NCBI GenBank assembly: GCA_964017125.1
Contig: OZ024912.1
Coordinates: 58,015,123-58,079,122 of the forward strand
From: Flabesymbios commensalis
Taxonomy: Eukaryota; Annelida; Polychaeta; Terebellida; Flabelligeridae
Length of the DNA: 64,000 bases
Direction: 5' to 3'
Shown here one piece after another: positions 1 to 11,565 of the stretch. The first letter of the stretch is position 1; each line of letters opens with the position of its first letter. The position numbers and the translations under genes were made by a program. The notes below the pieces were generated by a model. It did no database searches. It was not told where the DNA came from and saw only the letters and a list, made by a program, of their open reading frames with translations.

Positions 1-192
1 AAACATAGAACACTGAAGCGGGATCCTGTTATCACGGTCCTGGACACACACGATCATTCTGAGCACATGCACGATGTGCTCAATGTGATCGACTCTCACC
101 TGCTCACTACCGTACATCCCATCGCTCTATTTATGCCAGTACAGATAGTTTTTGTAAAAATGTTTTCATTGTATAGAAGTGAACGGAAATAA
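1..192 (+). CDS. Possible last-exon tail of an unidentified gene (runs off left edge)
   Basis: The frame starting at base 1 is open for 63 codons and ends in TAA at 190-192. The stop overlaps an AATAAA polyadenylation signal at 188-193, a compact 3' end that would suit a terminal exon with almost no 3' UTR. The peptide begins KHRTLKRDPVITVLD and has an acidic/His stretch followed by a hydrophobic one (VHPIALFMPVQIVFV). No family is recognised; a weak resemblance to the C-terminal end of guanylate-kinase-like domains is not enough to name it. It could also be a chance opening, because the upstream part is outside the window and no splice acceptor can be seen. Confidence 0.3.
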   Translation, partial: KHRTLKRDPVITVLDTHDHSEHMHDVLNVIDSHLLTTVHPIALFMPVQIVFVKMFSLYRSERK

Positions 193-244
193 AATGATCG
201 CGATCAACCATGGTTCTTTTGTTTCAATTTGTTTGACTCATCAT

Positions 245-500
245 CTCCTAAATTGTATTGTAGTCACTTATTTGTGAACTAGCCAAGTGATCTTTTTTCT
301 TTTTCATCCTTTGCAACGTGTTCCTATCACACACAAAATCCCCACGCTGAGTTGTTGATAATTCCAGTCCCAAATGAAAATAAAATCTATACAGTTCGCC
401 ACACAAAAGCTTACCCCAATAAATATATATGCCAAAAGACAGTATCTGCGTACTTATAAAGTAAGCAGATACCGACATTTGGATTTGCAGATAAGTATAT
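245..500 (-). repeat. Possible LINE 3'-UTR remnant
   Basis: Read on the minus strand, this stretch has the same order of short blocks as the 3' part of the LINE near 45.87-46.02 kb: GGTATCTGCTTAC, then a near-palindromic return, then CTTTTGGC, followed by a Cys/Leu-coding stretch. The match is patchy and judged by eye. It is probably a decayed relative of that 3' UTR; the 76-codon frame in it is unlikely to be a gene. Confidence 0.25.
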
Positions 501-799
501 AGGCAATATAAATAACCTGGTATAGGCCTTATACATTGCCTATTTAACGCAAAAGCGTAACATTTCTGTTTGTATTCATTTCCTTTGGTGGGATTTATTT
601 AGAACCTTTTGGAAGATGGATTGATATGATGTTTTGTTTCATTACTTTGCTTATTTTGTGTCTGTGAGATCTCAGAATCTACCCAGGCATAGTTTCAAGG
701 AGGGTATAATCTGGGCTGCTACACCGGATATCTGGCTTCACATTATTTATAAGCTCTCACACTAGGCCTATGTATACAACTGCGGGTATTTATATTAAG

Positions 800-2735
800 A
801 ATGGCAGAAAAAAACTATTACTCCAAATTAATACAATAACATAAAAACGACGTGAAAGGGACTTGGACAATTATTAATAATGTAATTAAGAAAAAGAACG
901 GCACATGTACTTCTTTTCCTGAATTTTTCAAAGTAAATGGTACTACTATAAGTGATTAAAATGAAATTGCAGATGGTTTTAACAATTGTTTTGTAAATCT
1001 TGGACAAAATTTGGCCAATAACATAGTTCCTCCATTAGGTGATGAATCATTTTTTTTATAACATGAAAGCACCTATTACAGATTCCATGTATATGATGGT
1101 ATTAACATGAACATAATTAAAAGTGTCATCAAATCCATTTCAAAACCTTTAATGTACATTTGCAACGTATCTTTAAGTTCAGGCAATTTTCCTGATGGTA
1201 TGGAAATTGCTAGGGTAATTCCATTATATAAAGAAGGAGAAAAAGATTTGCTCACAAAGTATAGGCCTGTTTCACTACTTTCTCAGTTTTCAAAAATACT
1301 TGAAAAGATTTATTATAGCCGATTAGATAAATTTATTTCCAAACATGACATTTTATCAAATAGTCAGTATGGTTTTAGGCAAACTATGTCAACTAATCTT
1401 GCTACTAATTAGAATTAGTAGAATAATTAACTTCATCAATAGACAAGAAAAATTAAACCATAGGTGTATTCATTGATTTAAAGAAAGCTTTTGACACAAT
1501 TGATCATGACATTTAATTGAAAAAAACTGGACAGATATGGGGTAAGAGTAATATCAAATAATTGGGTAAATAGTTACTTGACTGGGCGAAAACAATATGT
1601 AAATATTGATTTTTCAAAATCAGGTATGTTACAAACAGTTTGTGTGGTGCCACAAGGATCAGTACTTGGTCCACAGTTGTTTTTATTGTACCTAAATGAC
1701 ATTTGTAACGTCAAAAATGATTAAATGTATTTTATTTGCAGATAATACAAATTTATTTTTTAGTGGAAAATCTATAAAATATATATGTAAAGTGGAATTA
1801 TTAAATTAAAATTTGGTTTGCATTTTATAAATTATCACCGGACATTTCAAAAACAAATTATATAGTTTTTGGTAAAGTTGACAAGGATGAACTCATTAAT
1901 GTTTCAAGTAATGAGTTCACATAGATGAAGACCTTAACTGGAAGAAACATATAAAATTAGTAACTTCAAAACTTATCAAAGTCTCAGGTATCATTTTCAG
2001 AACAAAATGTGTTAAATTATGATTGTCTATCATCTTAATTCAGAAAAAAAGTAATTAGAGCTATTTGTGGTATTAATGATATGCGCACTAATACCAGTCC
2101 ATTATTTCATAAGTGTGGTATATTGAAGTCGATTTGTTTGATTGTTGATTTGATTTCTTATAAAACGCTGATTGTTATGTTTAAGGTGAAAAATATTTTT
2201 TTGCCTATAGGAATACAATCATTATTTACAATCAATTACAATTCATACAATTCAAGACAAAGTAGTAAATTTAATCAAAAATATGTTCGCACTACCATGA
2301 AATCTATGACGATGAGTGTAGCTGGGGTTAAACTATGGAATTCTCTCGGAACTAATATTACAACCATTAAGAACATTTGTGTATTCAAAAAAATGGGGAA
2401 ATTCTATTTCTTAGGTAAATATATGAATAATAGTTGATTCAATCACATATTATGGTGATTACATTTCCAAGATAAATGAGAAATTTAATAGATTCATCAT
2501 ACATTTATTTACCGATTTCAAGTCAATCATAGATGTATTATTACTTAATGTAAACACGGTAAATAAGAAGTGAACTTAGTGTAAGTCATTGACTTCATTT
2601 CACTCCCTTTCAAACAATCATTTGTGCCAATATAATGAAAGGTGTCTTACTTTTATTTAGTTTTATTATCACTGTATAAGTTGATATTTTTGTATTTTGT
2701 TTGAGTAAACTATTTTGATTTGATTTGATTTGGGT
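800..2735 (+). mobile_element. 5'-truncated, decayed LINE (CR1/Jockey-like reverse transcriptase)
   Basis: Fragments of one reverse transcriptase can be read in order across changing frames. A thumb-proximal segment (KNYYSKL...WTIINNVIKKKNG) starts near 810. RT block LLTKYRPVSLLSQFSKILEK lies near 1250-1310 and QYGFRQ near 1368. The catalytic-strand remnant IDLKKAFDTIDHD is near 1475, VPQGSVLGPQ near 1650 and FADNT near 1735; the last has Asn for the second Asp of FADD. The C-terminal block (AGVKLWNSLG) is near 2320. The endonuclease and first ORF are missing. Stops and frameshifts throughout show it is dead. It ends in a short TTTGA tandem tail at 2713-2731, a typical 3' end for this class. 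The CR1/Jockey group assignment rests on motif wording only. Confidence 0.85.
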
Positions 2736-3562
2736 ATTGTCGAATATTTCCAGTAAGATAATAGGGGGTCTCCTGTGTTTAATTGTGCCATTTTTATTTT
2801 TCATAAAGCATCTTCATTCCAGCACAGTTATTTTGTTTGCGATAAAAGCTAAAAGGTTACAAAGCTGAAGCGGCTGAAGGCCGCCCAGTTCACGTATAAA
2901 ATGAACATTATGATACGTCCCCAATTAAAGGGAAGGCTTTAGATGAGGTTTTCACTTTGCTCGAACCTTAAAACAGTGCATCCCACTTTGTTATTATTTT
3001 CTTCTGAAATTCACTGAATGCTAATAATTTATTTTGATTTAATTTACAATTACACAAAAACTATTTTAACATAATGTTTAAATGTTCATCTTCAGTAAGC
3101 CGTCTCTCGTAGGTTGAAACAGTTCATTCGATGTTTAAGCAGCTTGTTACTTAAGACTCTGAAGACATACAATTGTTGTTCAGCTCGTAGATGTACTGGC
3201 AGTAATTATTGCTGCTCTATCAAAACGTGCATATACGATTTTATCGCTCTGTGAAATAGAAACTCGTGTAGTCCTGGTAGAATACGAGGGACTTTGAGAA
3301 ACATTTTGAAAATGGAAATTTAAGTAATGAGGAGACAAATCACGTGCTATTTGGAAAACCTAAATTAGTTTTAGTTGTTGCACTCTATGACAAACAGGCA
3401 GCCATCCCAAAAGTTAAAAATATGTCAAACCAATGTTTCATGGTTGTTGACGTTTATCACACGCTGAAACAACGCCGTATACAAGTGTCAAATGAATGAG
3501 AAATCTCCAGGAGTAAATAGAAAGTATAAGCCTTTTCTGGTCAGTGCTCATACTTAATGTAC
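2736..3562. other. No recognisable feature
   Basis: AT-rich sequence between the LINE tail and the first MITE. I see no long frame, RNA gene or repeat with a partner elsewhere in the window. Confidence 0.5.
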
Positions 3563-3566
3563 TTGA

Positions 3567-3795
3567 CCCTTTAACCGCCAACTTATTCAATTTGAATTTT
3601 CACCCACTTGAAGTTGTGTCTCGCTGACGCGATCCACAACTTCAAGTGAGTGAAAATTATTCAGATTTGACAAAATGGAGGTCAACTTTTTTGAAATATT
3701 GCTGGTTGTTGTCACATTTTATCTTTACCATATTTAAAATGTGGTGCTAATAAAAAATGAAAACCCGAATATATGCGACACCGGCGGTTAAAGGG
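3567..3795 (+). mobile_element. piggyBac-like MITE, family 1, copy 1
   Basis: A 229-bp element with TIRs CCCTTTAACCGCC and GGCGGTTAAAGGG. It is flanked by TTAA on the right (3796-3799) and TTGA on the left (3563-3566), the latter read as a mutated TTAA. CCYT ends with TTAA target duplications are the hallmark of the piggyBac superfamily. The left half carries a long internal palindrome (CACTTGAAGTTGTG returning as CACAACTTCAAGTG around a CGCTGACGCG loop). It has no coding capacity. Other copies are at 10851-11099 and 51526-51764. Confidence 0.85.
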
Positions 3796-3799
3796 TTAA

Positions 3800-4029
3800 C
3801 CCTTAGAGCACTGGTGGCGACTACAGTAGACATTCTGTGGTTTTATCAGCACCTGTATAACCAGTTGTTAAAAGTAAAATGTGCTTTCAATTTTGAAACA
3901 CTGCTATATGTTGAGACTTAAATTTCACAAATAACACAAATTCTCAGTCACTTGAAGTTGTGGTTCGCGGTAACGAGTGACAACTTCAAGTGACTGAAAA
4001 TTTAAATTGAATAGGTCAGTGCTCCAAGG
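3800..4029 (+). mobile_element. piggyBac-like MITE, family 2, abutting family 1
   Basis: A 230-bp element with ends CCCTTAGAGCACTGG and, inverted, CCTTGGAGCACTGA. It is flanked by TTAA on both sides (3796-3799 and 4030-4033). The left TTAA is shared with the neighbouring MITE, so one inserted at the terminal TTAA of the other. Towards its right end it carries nearly the same palindrome as family 1 (CACTTGAAGTTGTG ... ACAACTTCAAGTG) although the terminal sequences beyond CCCTT differ. Non-autonomous, no ORF. Confidence 0.8.
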
Positions 4030-4099
4030 TTAACATGGCAATAACAGGCTGCGTTTAAAAGCAAAATAATATATGTAATGACCTATTTCATTCTATCAG

Positions 4100-4274
4100 C
4101 CCCTTATCGCAGATGCCCTTGGATATGATTAATGACATTAAAACAAATTGTTCCATTAGACAGCTGGTGCTCCTGAAAAACACGGAGTTATCAGTCAATA
4201 CTGGTTCAATGTTGGCATCCTTGAAGAGATTAAGAGGAAATAGGCTGGCTGATGATGTTGTGGGAGTTTTACAG
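4100..4274 (+). CDS. Candidate internal exon of unknown gene
   Basis: An open segment of about 58 codons follows a good splice acceptor (TTTCATTCTATCAG, ending at 4099) and is followed by CAG/GTCAAT, a passable donor at 4274/4275. The peptide starts PLSQMPLDMINDIKTNC and has a balanced composition ending RLRGNRLADDVVGVLQ, unlike the repeat-derived frames around it. The ATG frame continues beyond the donor to 4445 if unspliced. No family is recognised. It may be a chance frame or an exon fragment carried by a mobile element; there is no second copy in the window. Confidence 0.25.
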
Positions 4275-4683
4275 GTCAATACTGACCATACATCTGTAAT
4301 GGGATCTTCTCATGTCATGTTGAGGGTAATATCATATGGTATGGAAGATCAAAAATTATGTTTTTTTCTTTCTAGTACATGGGACAAAGTACGAGCATTG
4401 GTTGCTATAGTCAGTAGTGACATTTTCATATTCTGTACTTCTTAAAGTCACGTTTCAGTATTTGTTAACGTGGAAAAGTAAAACAGGCTCCAGAACTGAA
4501 CAGAGCCGAACCAATCAGAAAACAACGCAACACAACACAGCAAAACATAATTAAGCTGAGCTGATCATTATTAATCTTGTTTATTTTACATAATAAGATC
4601 AATTATTAAACTATTACAAGCTGCAGAAATGTCACTATCAATCTTAGTAAAAAAAATATTACTGAACAGTGCATCAACATGTA

Positions 4684-5115
<432 letters not shown>

Positions 5116-5149
5116 TTAAAAAATGATAAAACCAAAATGGCCACCGGAG

Positions 5150-5640
5150 CCTCGTTTTCGGTCTCACATGAAAACGGACAATGCTAATAGACTCGCAGAC
5201 CCCGAAAACATTAATAAGTAGATTTCCGAAAAAAAAATTAAGTCAAAAAATTGATTATCGGTGGACAGCTGAAATTCTAATCAGGTGATCTCCATAGTCA
5301 TGGGTAACTTCATATAAAAAATTGGAGAGATCCAAGAATTATTTTTCAAGTTATCACGTTAACAAGGAATTTTAAATTTAAAAAATCGTTTTCGACCGCG
5401 CACGAAACAGACAATGCTAACAGACAATGCTAACAGACTCCCAGACCCCGAAAACCTATACATACCGGGTTTCAGGGGAGTCAGAAAAAACAATTAGTCG
5501 CCGTTTTGATTATCGGTGGAAAGCTAAACATTTAATCAGGTGATCTCTGGTGATCTCCATACTCATGAGTAACGTCACATAAAAAAATTGGAGAGATCCA
5601 ATAATTATTTCTCAAGTTATCTGGTTACCAAGAATTTTTT
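5150..5640. repeat. Two diverged copies of a ~230-bp unit in tandem
   Basis: Copy 1 (about 5150-5370) and copy 2 (about 5385-5640) share, in the same order, GACAATGCTAA, AGACCCCGAAAAC, TTGATTATCGGTGGA, AATCAGGTGATCTC, ATTGGAGAGATCCAA and CAAGTTATC. Copy 2 has short internal duplications (GACAATGCTAACA twice, GGTGATCTC twice). No coding signal. Confidence 0.75.
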
Positions 5641-6156
5641 TGAATCTTTTTCCTTGACTTTTGACCTTTGACCTATGACGTTGACCTTGGTAAAAAAAAT
5701 TGCCGGGAGGAGTTGAATGTTTGTATGAATTATGAATTCAATCTGTTGCACCATGTTGGTGTACCGTAGTGTCCAAAAGGCTGCGTGCGTATGGGTGGCC
5801 AACTTGTTGAGCTAACATTGAACGTTCAATTGGTTCACTTGTTGAGCTAACATTGAACGTTCAATTTTCTGAAATTGAACCTGAAATTGAACGTTCAATT
5901 TTTAGCTTGATAAACTGGCCTGTAACTCTGAATATATATAATAAATATATACATTGGCAATTTAGTCACGAAAAATACATCTCACTCCAATCATTTATTA
6001 CAGAGTCGGGATACTGAGAACAAAAACTCTGTCTAAATACGGAGAATGAATGATCACATGGTGATCAGATTTATCATACCTGAAATCCCCCTTTTTTTTA
6101 TCCAGATAGCTAACCTACGTGTCTAATGCTTGTCCTATTACAGTGATGGCAGTATT

Positions 6157-6234
6157 CTCGCCAGCTCTGGTGGTGTAGTGGTTAAGGCACTTGCGTGATG
6201 ACTCTGGGGTTGTGGGTTTGAGTCCTGTCCAAGT
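6157..6234 (+). repeat. tRNA-like SINE head inside the TIR element
   Basis: Contains an A-box-like TGGTGTAGTGG and a B-box-like GGGTTTGAGTCC at tRNA spacing. The ends do not pair as an acceptor stem, so it is a tRNA-derived pol III module and not a working tRNA. An inverted partner is at 6855-6950. Confidence 0.6.
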
Positions 6235-6854
6235 CAATTTTATTCAACTTATTTTGGGCCATAACACATATTTTTAACACAGTCTAGGTTTCTCTCGACA
6301 TTCAAAACTGCCATCGTATTTTTTTAAATACTCCATTTCCATGAAAATATTATAAATAGTTTAAAAGTCATTCGCCTGTTATCTGTGGGGTATGGGGTTG
6401 GTGTCCCGTAATACTAGTTCTAGTAGAGAGTGCAGAATCTTCTTCAGTTTGTGAAATTATGCTGATTTGGTATGCTATAAGGTTATTTCAAATGTTTGAG
6501 GTCGTCCCGGTTCATACCCTGAATACTATGATTAGTGGGGACTTCACATACTTCATGACAAAATAGGAACATGCTTTAAAATTCAAGGGCACCAATTCTA
6601 CTATTGTCCACGCTATGGATCTTTTTCAAACCAGAGAGTTTTTTAATGAGATTCTGGATGTATTTGGTTCGTGAGCCTTTTTTAAGTGATGCCATATAGC
6701 CTACCCCACCTGGCGATTTACCAGTAGGTCTATCAGCTGAGCCTGTTTTCAGTCCGTCGTATTTGTTTGAGATTTGCATTGAAATAGATCAATTAAAATT
6801 GTGATGTCAGTTTTGAATGTCGAGAGAAACCTAGAATATGTTCAAAAATATGTG

Positions 6855-6950
6855 TTAGGGCCCAAAATTGACTTGGATGAGATTTGAACCCACAACCCCA
6901 GAGTCGTCACGCTAGTCCCTTACCACTACACCACCAGAGCTGACGGGAGT
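6855..6950 (-). repeat. tRNA-like SINE head, inverted partner
   Basis: Minus-strand relative of the module at 6157-6234 (GAACCCACAACCCCAGAG and CCACTACACCACCAGAGC are the complemented B- and A-box regions). A more decayed copy follows at about 7640-7700 in the duplicated right half of the element. Confidence 0.6.
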
Positions 6951-8882
6951 AATGTCATCACTGTAATAGGGATAAGCCAGAGACACTTAGGTTGGCTCTC
7001 AGAATGAAAAAGGCGGTATTTCAGGTCTTCATTATTTATCCCAGCATGTGATTATTCCATTAGCGTATTTAGCCATAATTTGTGTTGGTTAAATTACTCA
7101 TTATCTCGAATTGGTATTAGATTAATAATATAAGATGTATTTTTCCTGACTAAATTGTCAATGTATATAATTATTATATATATTCAGAGTTACAGGCCGA
7201 TTTATCAAGCTAAAAATAGAACAAATGTATTTTTTTAGGAGGGAAATATGGGGGTGGGTTTCTGGGAAATCAGAAAAGGGTTATTTTAAGTGTTTGAGGT
7301 CGTCCCGGTTCATACCCTGACTTCAAGGGCACCAATCCTTCTTATATATCTACAACTATAGATCTTTCCCAAACCAGACAGTTTTTTAATGAAATTCTTG
7401 ATGTATTTGTGTTGTGAGACTGTTGGAATGATGCTATATAGTCTATACCCCACCTGGTGATTTACAAGTAGGCCTACCAGGGGAGATTATGATTTAGCTC
7501 ATTACGCATTTTCAATCTCTGGTATATTTTTCAGATTTACATTGAAATAGCAGAATTAATAAAAAATCGATGTCCGAAGAAACCTAGACTATGTTAAAAA
7601 TATGTGTTAGGGCCCAAAATAAATTTTAAATTTGACTTGTACGGGACTCGAACTCACAACCTCTGAAGTTTCCCGCAAGAGCCTTAGCAGACAGACGGAA
7701 CACAGTGATCACTGTTATGGGCACATCAGACACTTACAATTAGCTCTCACAATAAAAAAAAGCGGGAGTTCACTCTTTATTATTTCTCCCACATGTGATT
7801 ATTCCATTCGCGTATTTAGCCATAATTTGTGTACTTATTATCTTGGATTGGTATTAGATTAATAAAATAAGATGTATTGTTCATGACTAAATTGTCGATG
7901 TATATATTTATTATATATAGTCAGAGTTAGAGACCAATTTGTCAAGCTAAAAATTTTACGTTCTTTTTCAGAACATTGAACGTTCAATTTTAGCTCAACA
8001 AGTGAACCAATTGAACGTACAATGTTAGCTCTACAAGTGAACCCGTTGGCCACCCATACAAGTGAGCCAATTGAACGTTCAATGTTAGCTCTACAAGTGA
8101 ACCCGTTGGCCACCCATACGTGCGGCGGCGGCGGAGACGGCGCACGAAGGGGACGACAATACCCCTTCGGGCTCAACGGGCCGAGGGATAAAAAATGTCG
8201 CATAGCTTAAGAATGATAAAGAATGAGTGTAATTAACTGGTGTGGAAAATATTTTTTCAACTGTTCAAAGCCGCGCCACTAAAAATATTCCAGTAAACAT
8301 GGTAAGCACGATATGTTTGATCGATGTTGATTCAATGTTGGATAAATTGGCCAAAGATGGAATCAGCTTTGGTTTAACTTTACAGTGGCGTGCCCAGCAG
8401 CCGGCGCAGGTCCTGTGTTTGTAAGTTTGTAGTTATTCGTATATTTATACAATGTGAACCTATCACCGCGGAGACCTTCTTTATAAAGTCAATGATCCTC
8501 ACACTGAAAGAATTAGAAAAACTATAATGGTCGTCAACCCACAACATAGGTATTAAAATGAAGCGGATATAGCTAATTAAGACATTTGTGATGATATCGA
8601 ATTGAAAAGCTCTTTGTTTTTCATGGTTTAAGTGTATTTTATAGCAATTGTGAACATGCTTTACACATCACAAAATAGGACAATTTTCAGAAAATGTCCA
8701 TGTGTATCCAATTAGTCCCAAATAATTCACAGAATATTAGCAAAATTATAGAATCGTGGTAGGAGACACTTTTTAAAGGAAGACTTGCTAATTAATTGAG
8801 AGAACCATCATTTAAATTGCTAGGTGGGTGGAATCCAATATTTTTTGCGGCAGATTATTTATTTCAATTGGTGTTAATACGT

Positions 8883-8990
8883 CCCAGTGACCACGGGGCA
8901 TTCACCCAATGCTGTTTCAATGTTGACCCATTGTCTTCGACGCTGGCCCAACATTGAAACAGCATTGGGTGAATGCCCCGTGTTTGTTTG
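8883..8990. mobile_element. ~105-bp hairpin element, CCCAGC type
   Basis: A near-perfect palindrome. GGGCATTCACCC and AATGCTGTTTCAATGTTG return as CAACATTGAAACAGCATT and GGGTGAATGCCC around the core CCATTGTCTTCGACGCTGG. Outer sequence CCCAGTGACCACGGGG matches imperfectly the CCCAGCAAACAC ends of the copies at 49796 and 56841. No coding capacity. Confidence 0.75.
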
Positions 8991-9664
8991 GATGACATGC
9001 TCAATACCTCGCTTCGAACTTTAGAACGTGTTTTTTCTTACGACCACATTAAGAAGGCCGCACGAAATTGTGCCGAAATCATTGGTACGGCGCGTTAGAA
9101 GTTATATAATTGGAAACAAAGTCGATCCATAAGCAATAAGACACGATTGAATTTTGCATTTTATATTATAGTAATTATAAATATTACAGAATGGATAGTT
9201 ACATTAGTTGAGTTAAGTGGCGTTCACGATTATGAACCATTTGGTAATCTTCTGATCATGACCTTGGCGATTAGTCAGTCACGCCACATTTTGTATTTGA
9301 TAACAGTACAGATTACTTTGAGCCATTCGGCCATATTTCATTGCCCTCCAACACGACTATAGATGCCTTGAATTTCGGTTGTTATCATTGAGTAGAAGTA
9401 ACTGGTGACGCTGGTACACATTTCAATGCAGCGTTGACCTGTTTTGGTATTATTATCAAGCGTTCAATTGGTGCAATCACGGTTTGCTTATACTCATTGC
9501 GATCAATTATATTATAGTGTGGAATTAGAACAATCATGGTTATATTACAGCTGATAAGCAAGACGAGTGATCACCTAATGATAACATCTACAAGACAAGA
9601 CTTTTATTTAAAACGTGAAACGAGTGAATGAATATTGCTTTATATGTCGCTTTCTGCGCCTGTG

Positions 9665-9950
9665 ACGTTAGTTATGGCAATATCGCAAAAGAAGAAAGCG
9701 AAGCCGTACTGTCCTACTCTTATCGAATAGAGTCAAGGTTTCTTTCTCGAGCACAATACCATATACAACATTGTACTGTCCAGGCTTTTGAATAGTTTGG
9801 AGCACTGTATATGCACAACCTCGATGAAAAATATCCGACCCAGCAGGGATTCGAACCCAGTACTTCTTGAGGCAGACTGAATAAACCATCGGGGCACGAC
9901 ACCTAGAGGTCAATGACCTCGAATAACTATAATGTGCCACTCTAGCACAA
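9665..9950 (-). mobile_element. tRNA-derived SINE-like module (empty site for the 53.3-kb insertion)
   Basis: Read on the minus strand it has GTGCCCCGATGGTTTATTCAG and a strong B box (GGGTTCGAATCCC), followed by a body ending near TGCGATATTGCCATAAC. The same unit occurs at 53110-54440, where it is split at CCAGTA/CTTC by a 1060-bp element; here CCAGTACTTC is uninterrupted at about 9858-9867. Confidence 0.6.
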
Positions 9951-10850
9951 TATGTTAGTATACAATCTTTCTAAATCCGAGACAAAAATGGCATTATTTA
10001 TATATATTGATTATGTATTTGTGTGTATTTTTGTGACAATGACGTTAAAAATCGTAGTAGTCTGGAGGAAATAAACCTAATCTTGATTGTGACTCCTAAG
10101 ATGGTGTACTTTGAGAAACCAATGACTACCGATTGGACAAAACCCGGCAATCAAGATGGCGTAATACATCTTTTCTGGGGTTTCATGGTACAATGAATCC
10201 AATTAAGGCCAATGTCAGAAGATATTGTCAAGGTCTATTATATAACTTTGTTAATAATTGTCACAAATTATCGTGTAATGTCTGTGTTCAGGGGTTTATA
10301 GGGCTCATATATAATGTCATTTTAAACCGGCTATTCATCAAGCCATCCCGGCAATGCATCTGCTGGAACCAGACCCTGACGGCTGGCCCCAAGATTTCAA
10401 ACCCATAAAACTTTAAAAGGATAACATGACAGGTTGGCAACCAATGTGGACAATCCTGTTAGGATCATTATAGTCATGCCATAAACTAATCCATTCGCTG
10501 CGGATGCTTAAAATGATGTGCTGGCCGGTGGAAATGCTTAACACATCTGTATTGCTGCCATGTAACATATTTTAGCACTAAGAGTCATTGACATTCAGGA
10601 TTAATATGCGTCGAACCTACAATTTATTGTATTATAATAACAGTTACTATAGTGTTTCAAGTTCAAATTGACATAGATTAAAAATTAGGGTCATTTGATG
10701 AAACATGATGCAGAAATGGCAAATTATGGATGTACAACGTCAATGACCCTGGCAGTCAATAGAGGTTAAATTCAAAATGACTCTACTTCTGGAAATAAAC
10801 TTTATGGTAGGCTATGTATAACCGTAGCCTCGTGTACTATTAGGCCTATA

Positions 10851-11099
10851 CCTTAACCGCCAAATTTAACCGCCAAATTATTCAATTTAAATTTTCACCC
10901 ACTTGAAGTTGTGTCTCGCTGACGCGATCCACAACTTCAAGTGAGTGAAAATTATTCAGATTTGACAAAATGGAGGTCAACTCTTTTCAAATCTTGCTGG
11001 TTGATGTCCCATTTTATCTTTAACATATTTCAAATGTGGTACTTAATGTGCTATTAAAAAATGAAAACCCGAATATATGCGGCACCGGCGGTTAAAGGG
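10851..11099 (+). mobile_element. piggyBac-like MITE, family 1, copy 2
   Basis: Same order as the copy at 3567: CTTAACCGCC start (with a small duplication TTAACCGCCAAATT), the CACTTGAAGTTGTG palindrome, then the end GGCGGTTAAAGGG followed by TTAA at 11100-11103. The left outer bases CCC and TTAA have been lost or altered. Confidence 0.8.
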
Positions 11100-11277
11100 T
11101 TAATCGAACCATTCCACAGCCGTATAGTATTATCCTTATATGTGCCGGGACGCTCCAATGATTTGGTAAAGATCTAATCATCAATCAAAATATTAGACCA
11201 ATCATAATATAGGCCCAAGTCTAGTTTCCAAGTGAATCCAGTTGACCTTGAAAAAGCCCCTCCCACCTCACAGTGAA

Positions 11278-11565
11278 ATGCCAGATCACATAAATGATAG
11301 TTCTCAGTCAGTAAATCCTGTTATTCTGAACATGATGCTAGGTTGTGGTAGAACACCATATTCAATAAATATGTTACTGTTAATGCTACTGATTGAGATT
11401 CTGATGTTAAAGTCGGTTTTCACCAAGGTTACGATGAGGCACATAGACACTATGTTAGTCCCGGAAGTGTTCGGGGAAGCCGGCCCTCTTGATTTTTCCA
11501 TGGAAGCCGTTGAACAGCTGGTGGTGGATGCCAGAAAAAGTGTCATATATACAGCCGGTCAGTAA
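11278..11565 (+). CDS. Repeat-borne small ORF, copy 1 (95 aa)
   Basis: ATG at 11278 (MPDHINDSSQSVNP) to TAA at 11563-11565. The middle is hydrophobic (INMLLLMLLIEILMLK), then comes a conserved stretch (SVFTKVTMRHIDTMLVPE) and the ending RKSVIYTAGQ. Two further copies (16601-16891 and 57566-57802) keep the frame and the same stop although they differ by 3- and 6-bp indels and several substitutions. That pattern suits a protein-coding past. No family is recognised. It may be an exon picked up by repeat R, since GTCAGT at the stop could be a splice donor, or a small element-encoded membrane peptide. The complementary strand is also open, so the coding claim is tentative. Confidence 0.4.
   Translation: MPDHINDSSQSVNPVILNMMLGCGRTPYSINMLLLMLLIEILMLKSVFTKVTMRHIDTMLVPEVFGEAGPLDFSMEAVEQLVVDARKSVIYTAGQ

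Larger units (their letters stand above)
5790..8118. mobile_element. 2.3-kb TIR element with palindromic ATTGAACGTTCAAT repeats
   Basis: Both ends read TATGGGTGGCCAAC inward and are flanked by CGTGCG (5784-5789 and 8119-8124), an apparent 6-bp target duplication. The ends are followed by several copies of the 14-bp palindrome ATTGAACGTTCAAT and by inverted homology of about 200 bp reaching the AT-rich stretch near 5930/7900. Internally, a segment of roughly 700 bp is directly duplicated (about 6475-7215 and 7275-7960), and the left half is inverted against both copies. At the right end a 60-bp terminal unit is itself tandemly duplicated, so CGTTGGCCACCCATA occurs twice. No transposase frame is visible; it is non-autonomous. 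The superfamily is not assigned. Confidence 0.75.
8440..10570 (+). repeat. Long dispersed repeat R, copy D (partial)
   Basis: Aligns in order with blocks of copies A and B. CAATTGTGAACATG (8650) matches 12970. ATACCTCGCTTCGAAC (9005) matches 13420. The stretch on GACTATAGATGCCTTGAAT (9355) matches 13675, TATTATCAAGCGTTCAATTG (9450) matches 13790, and TTCGCTGCGGATGCTTAA (10493) matches 14898. From about 9130 to 9990 it is also the closest match to copy E (51.83-54.56 kb). No gene is apparent. Confidence 0.7.

Noticed and set aside
6157-6234. A functional tRNA gene
   Set aside because: A and B boxes are present but the ends do not form an acceptor stem and the anticodon arm does not fold; copies occur inside mobile elements.
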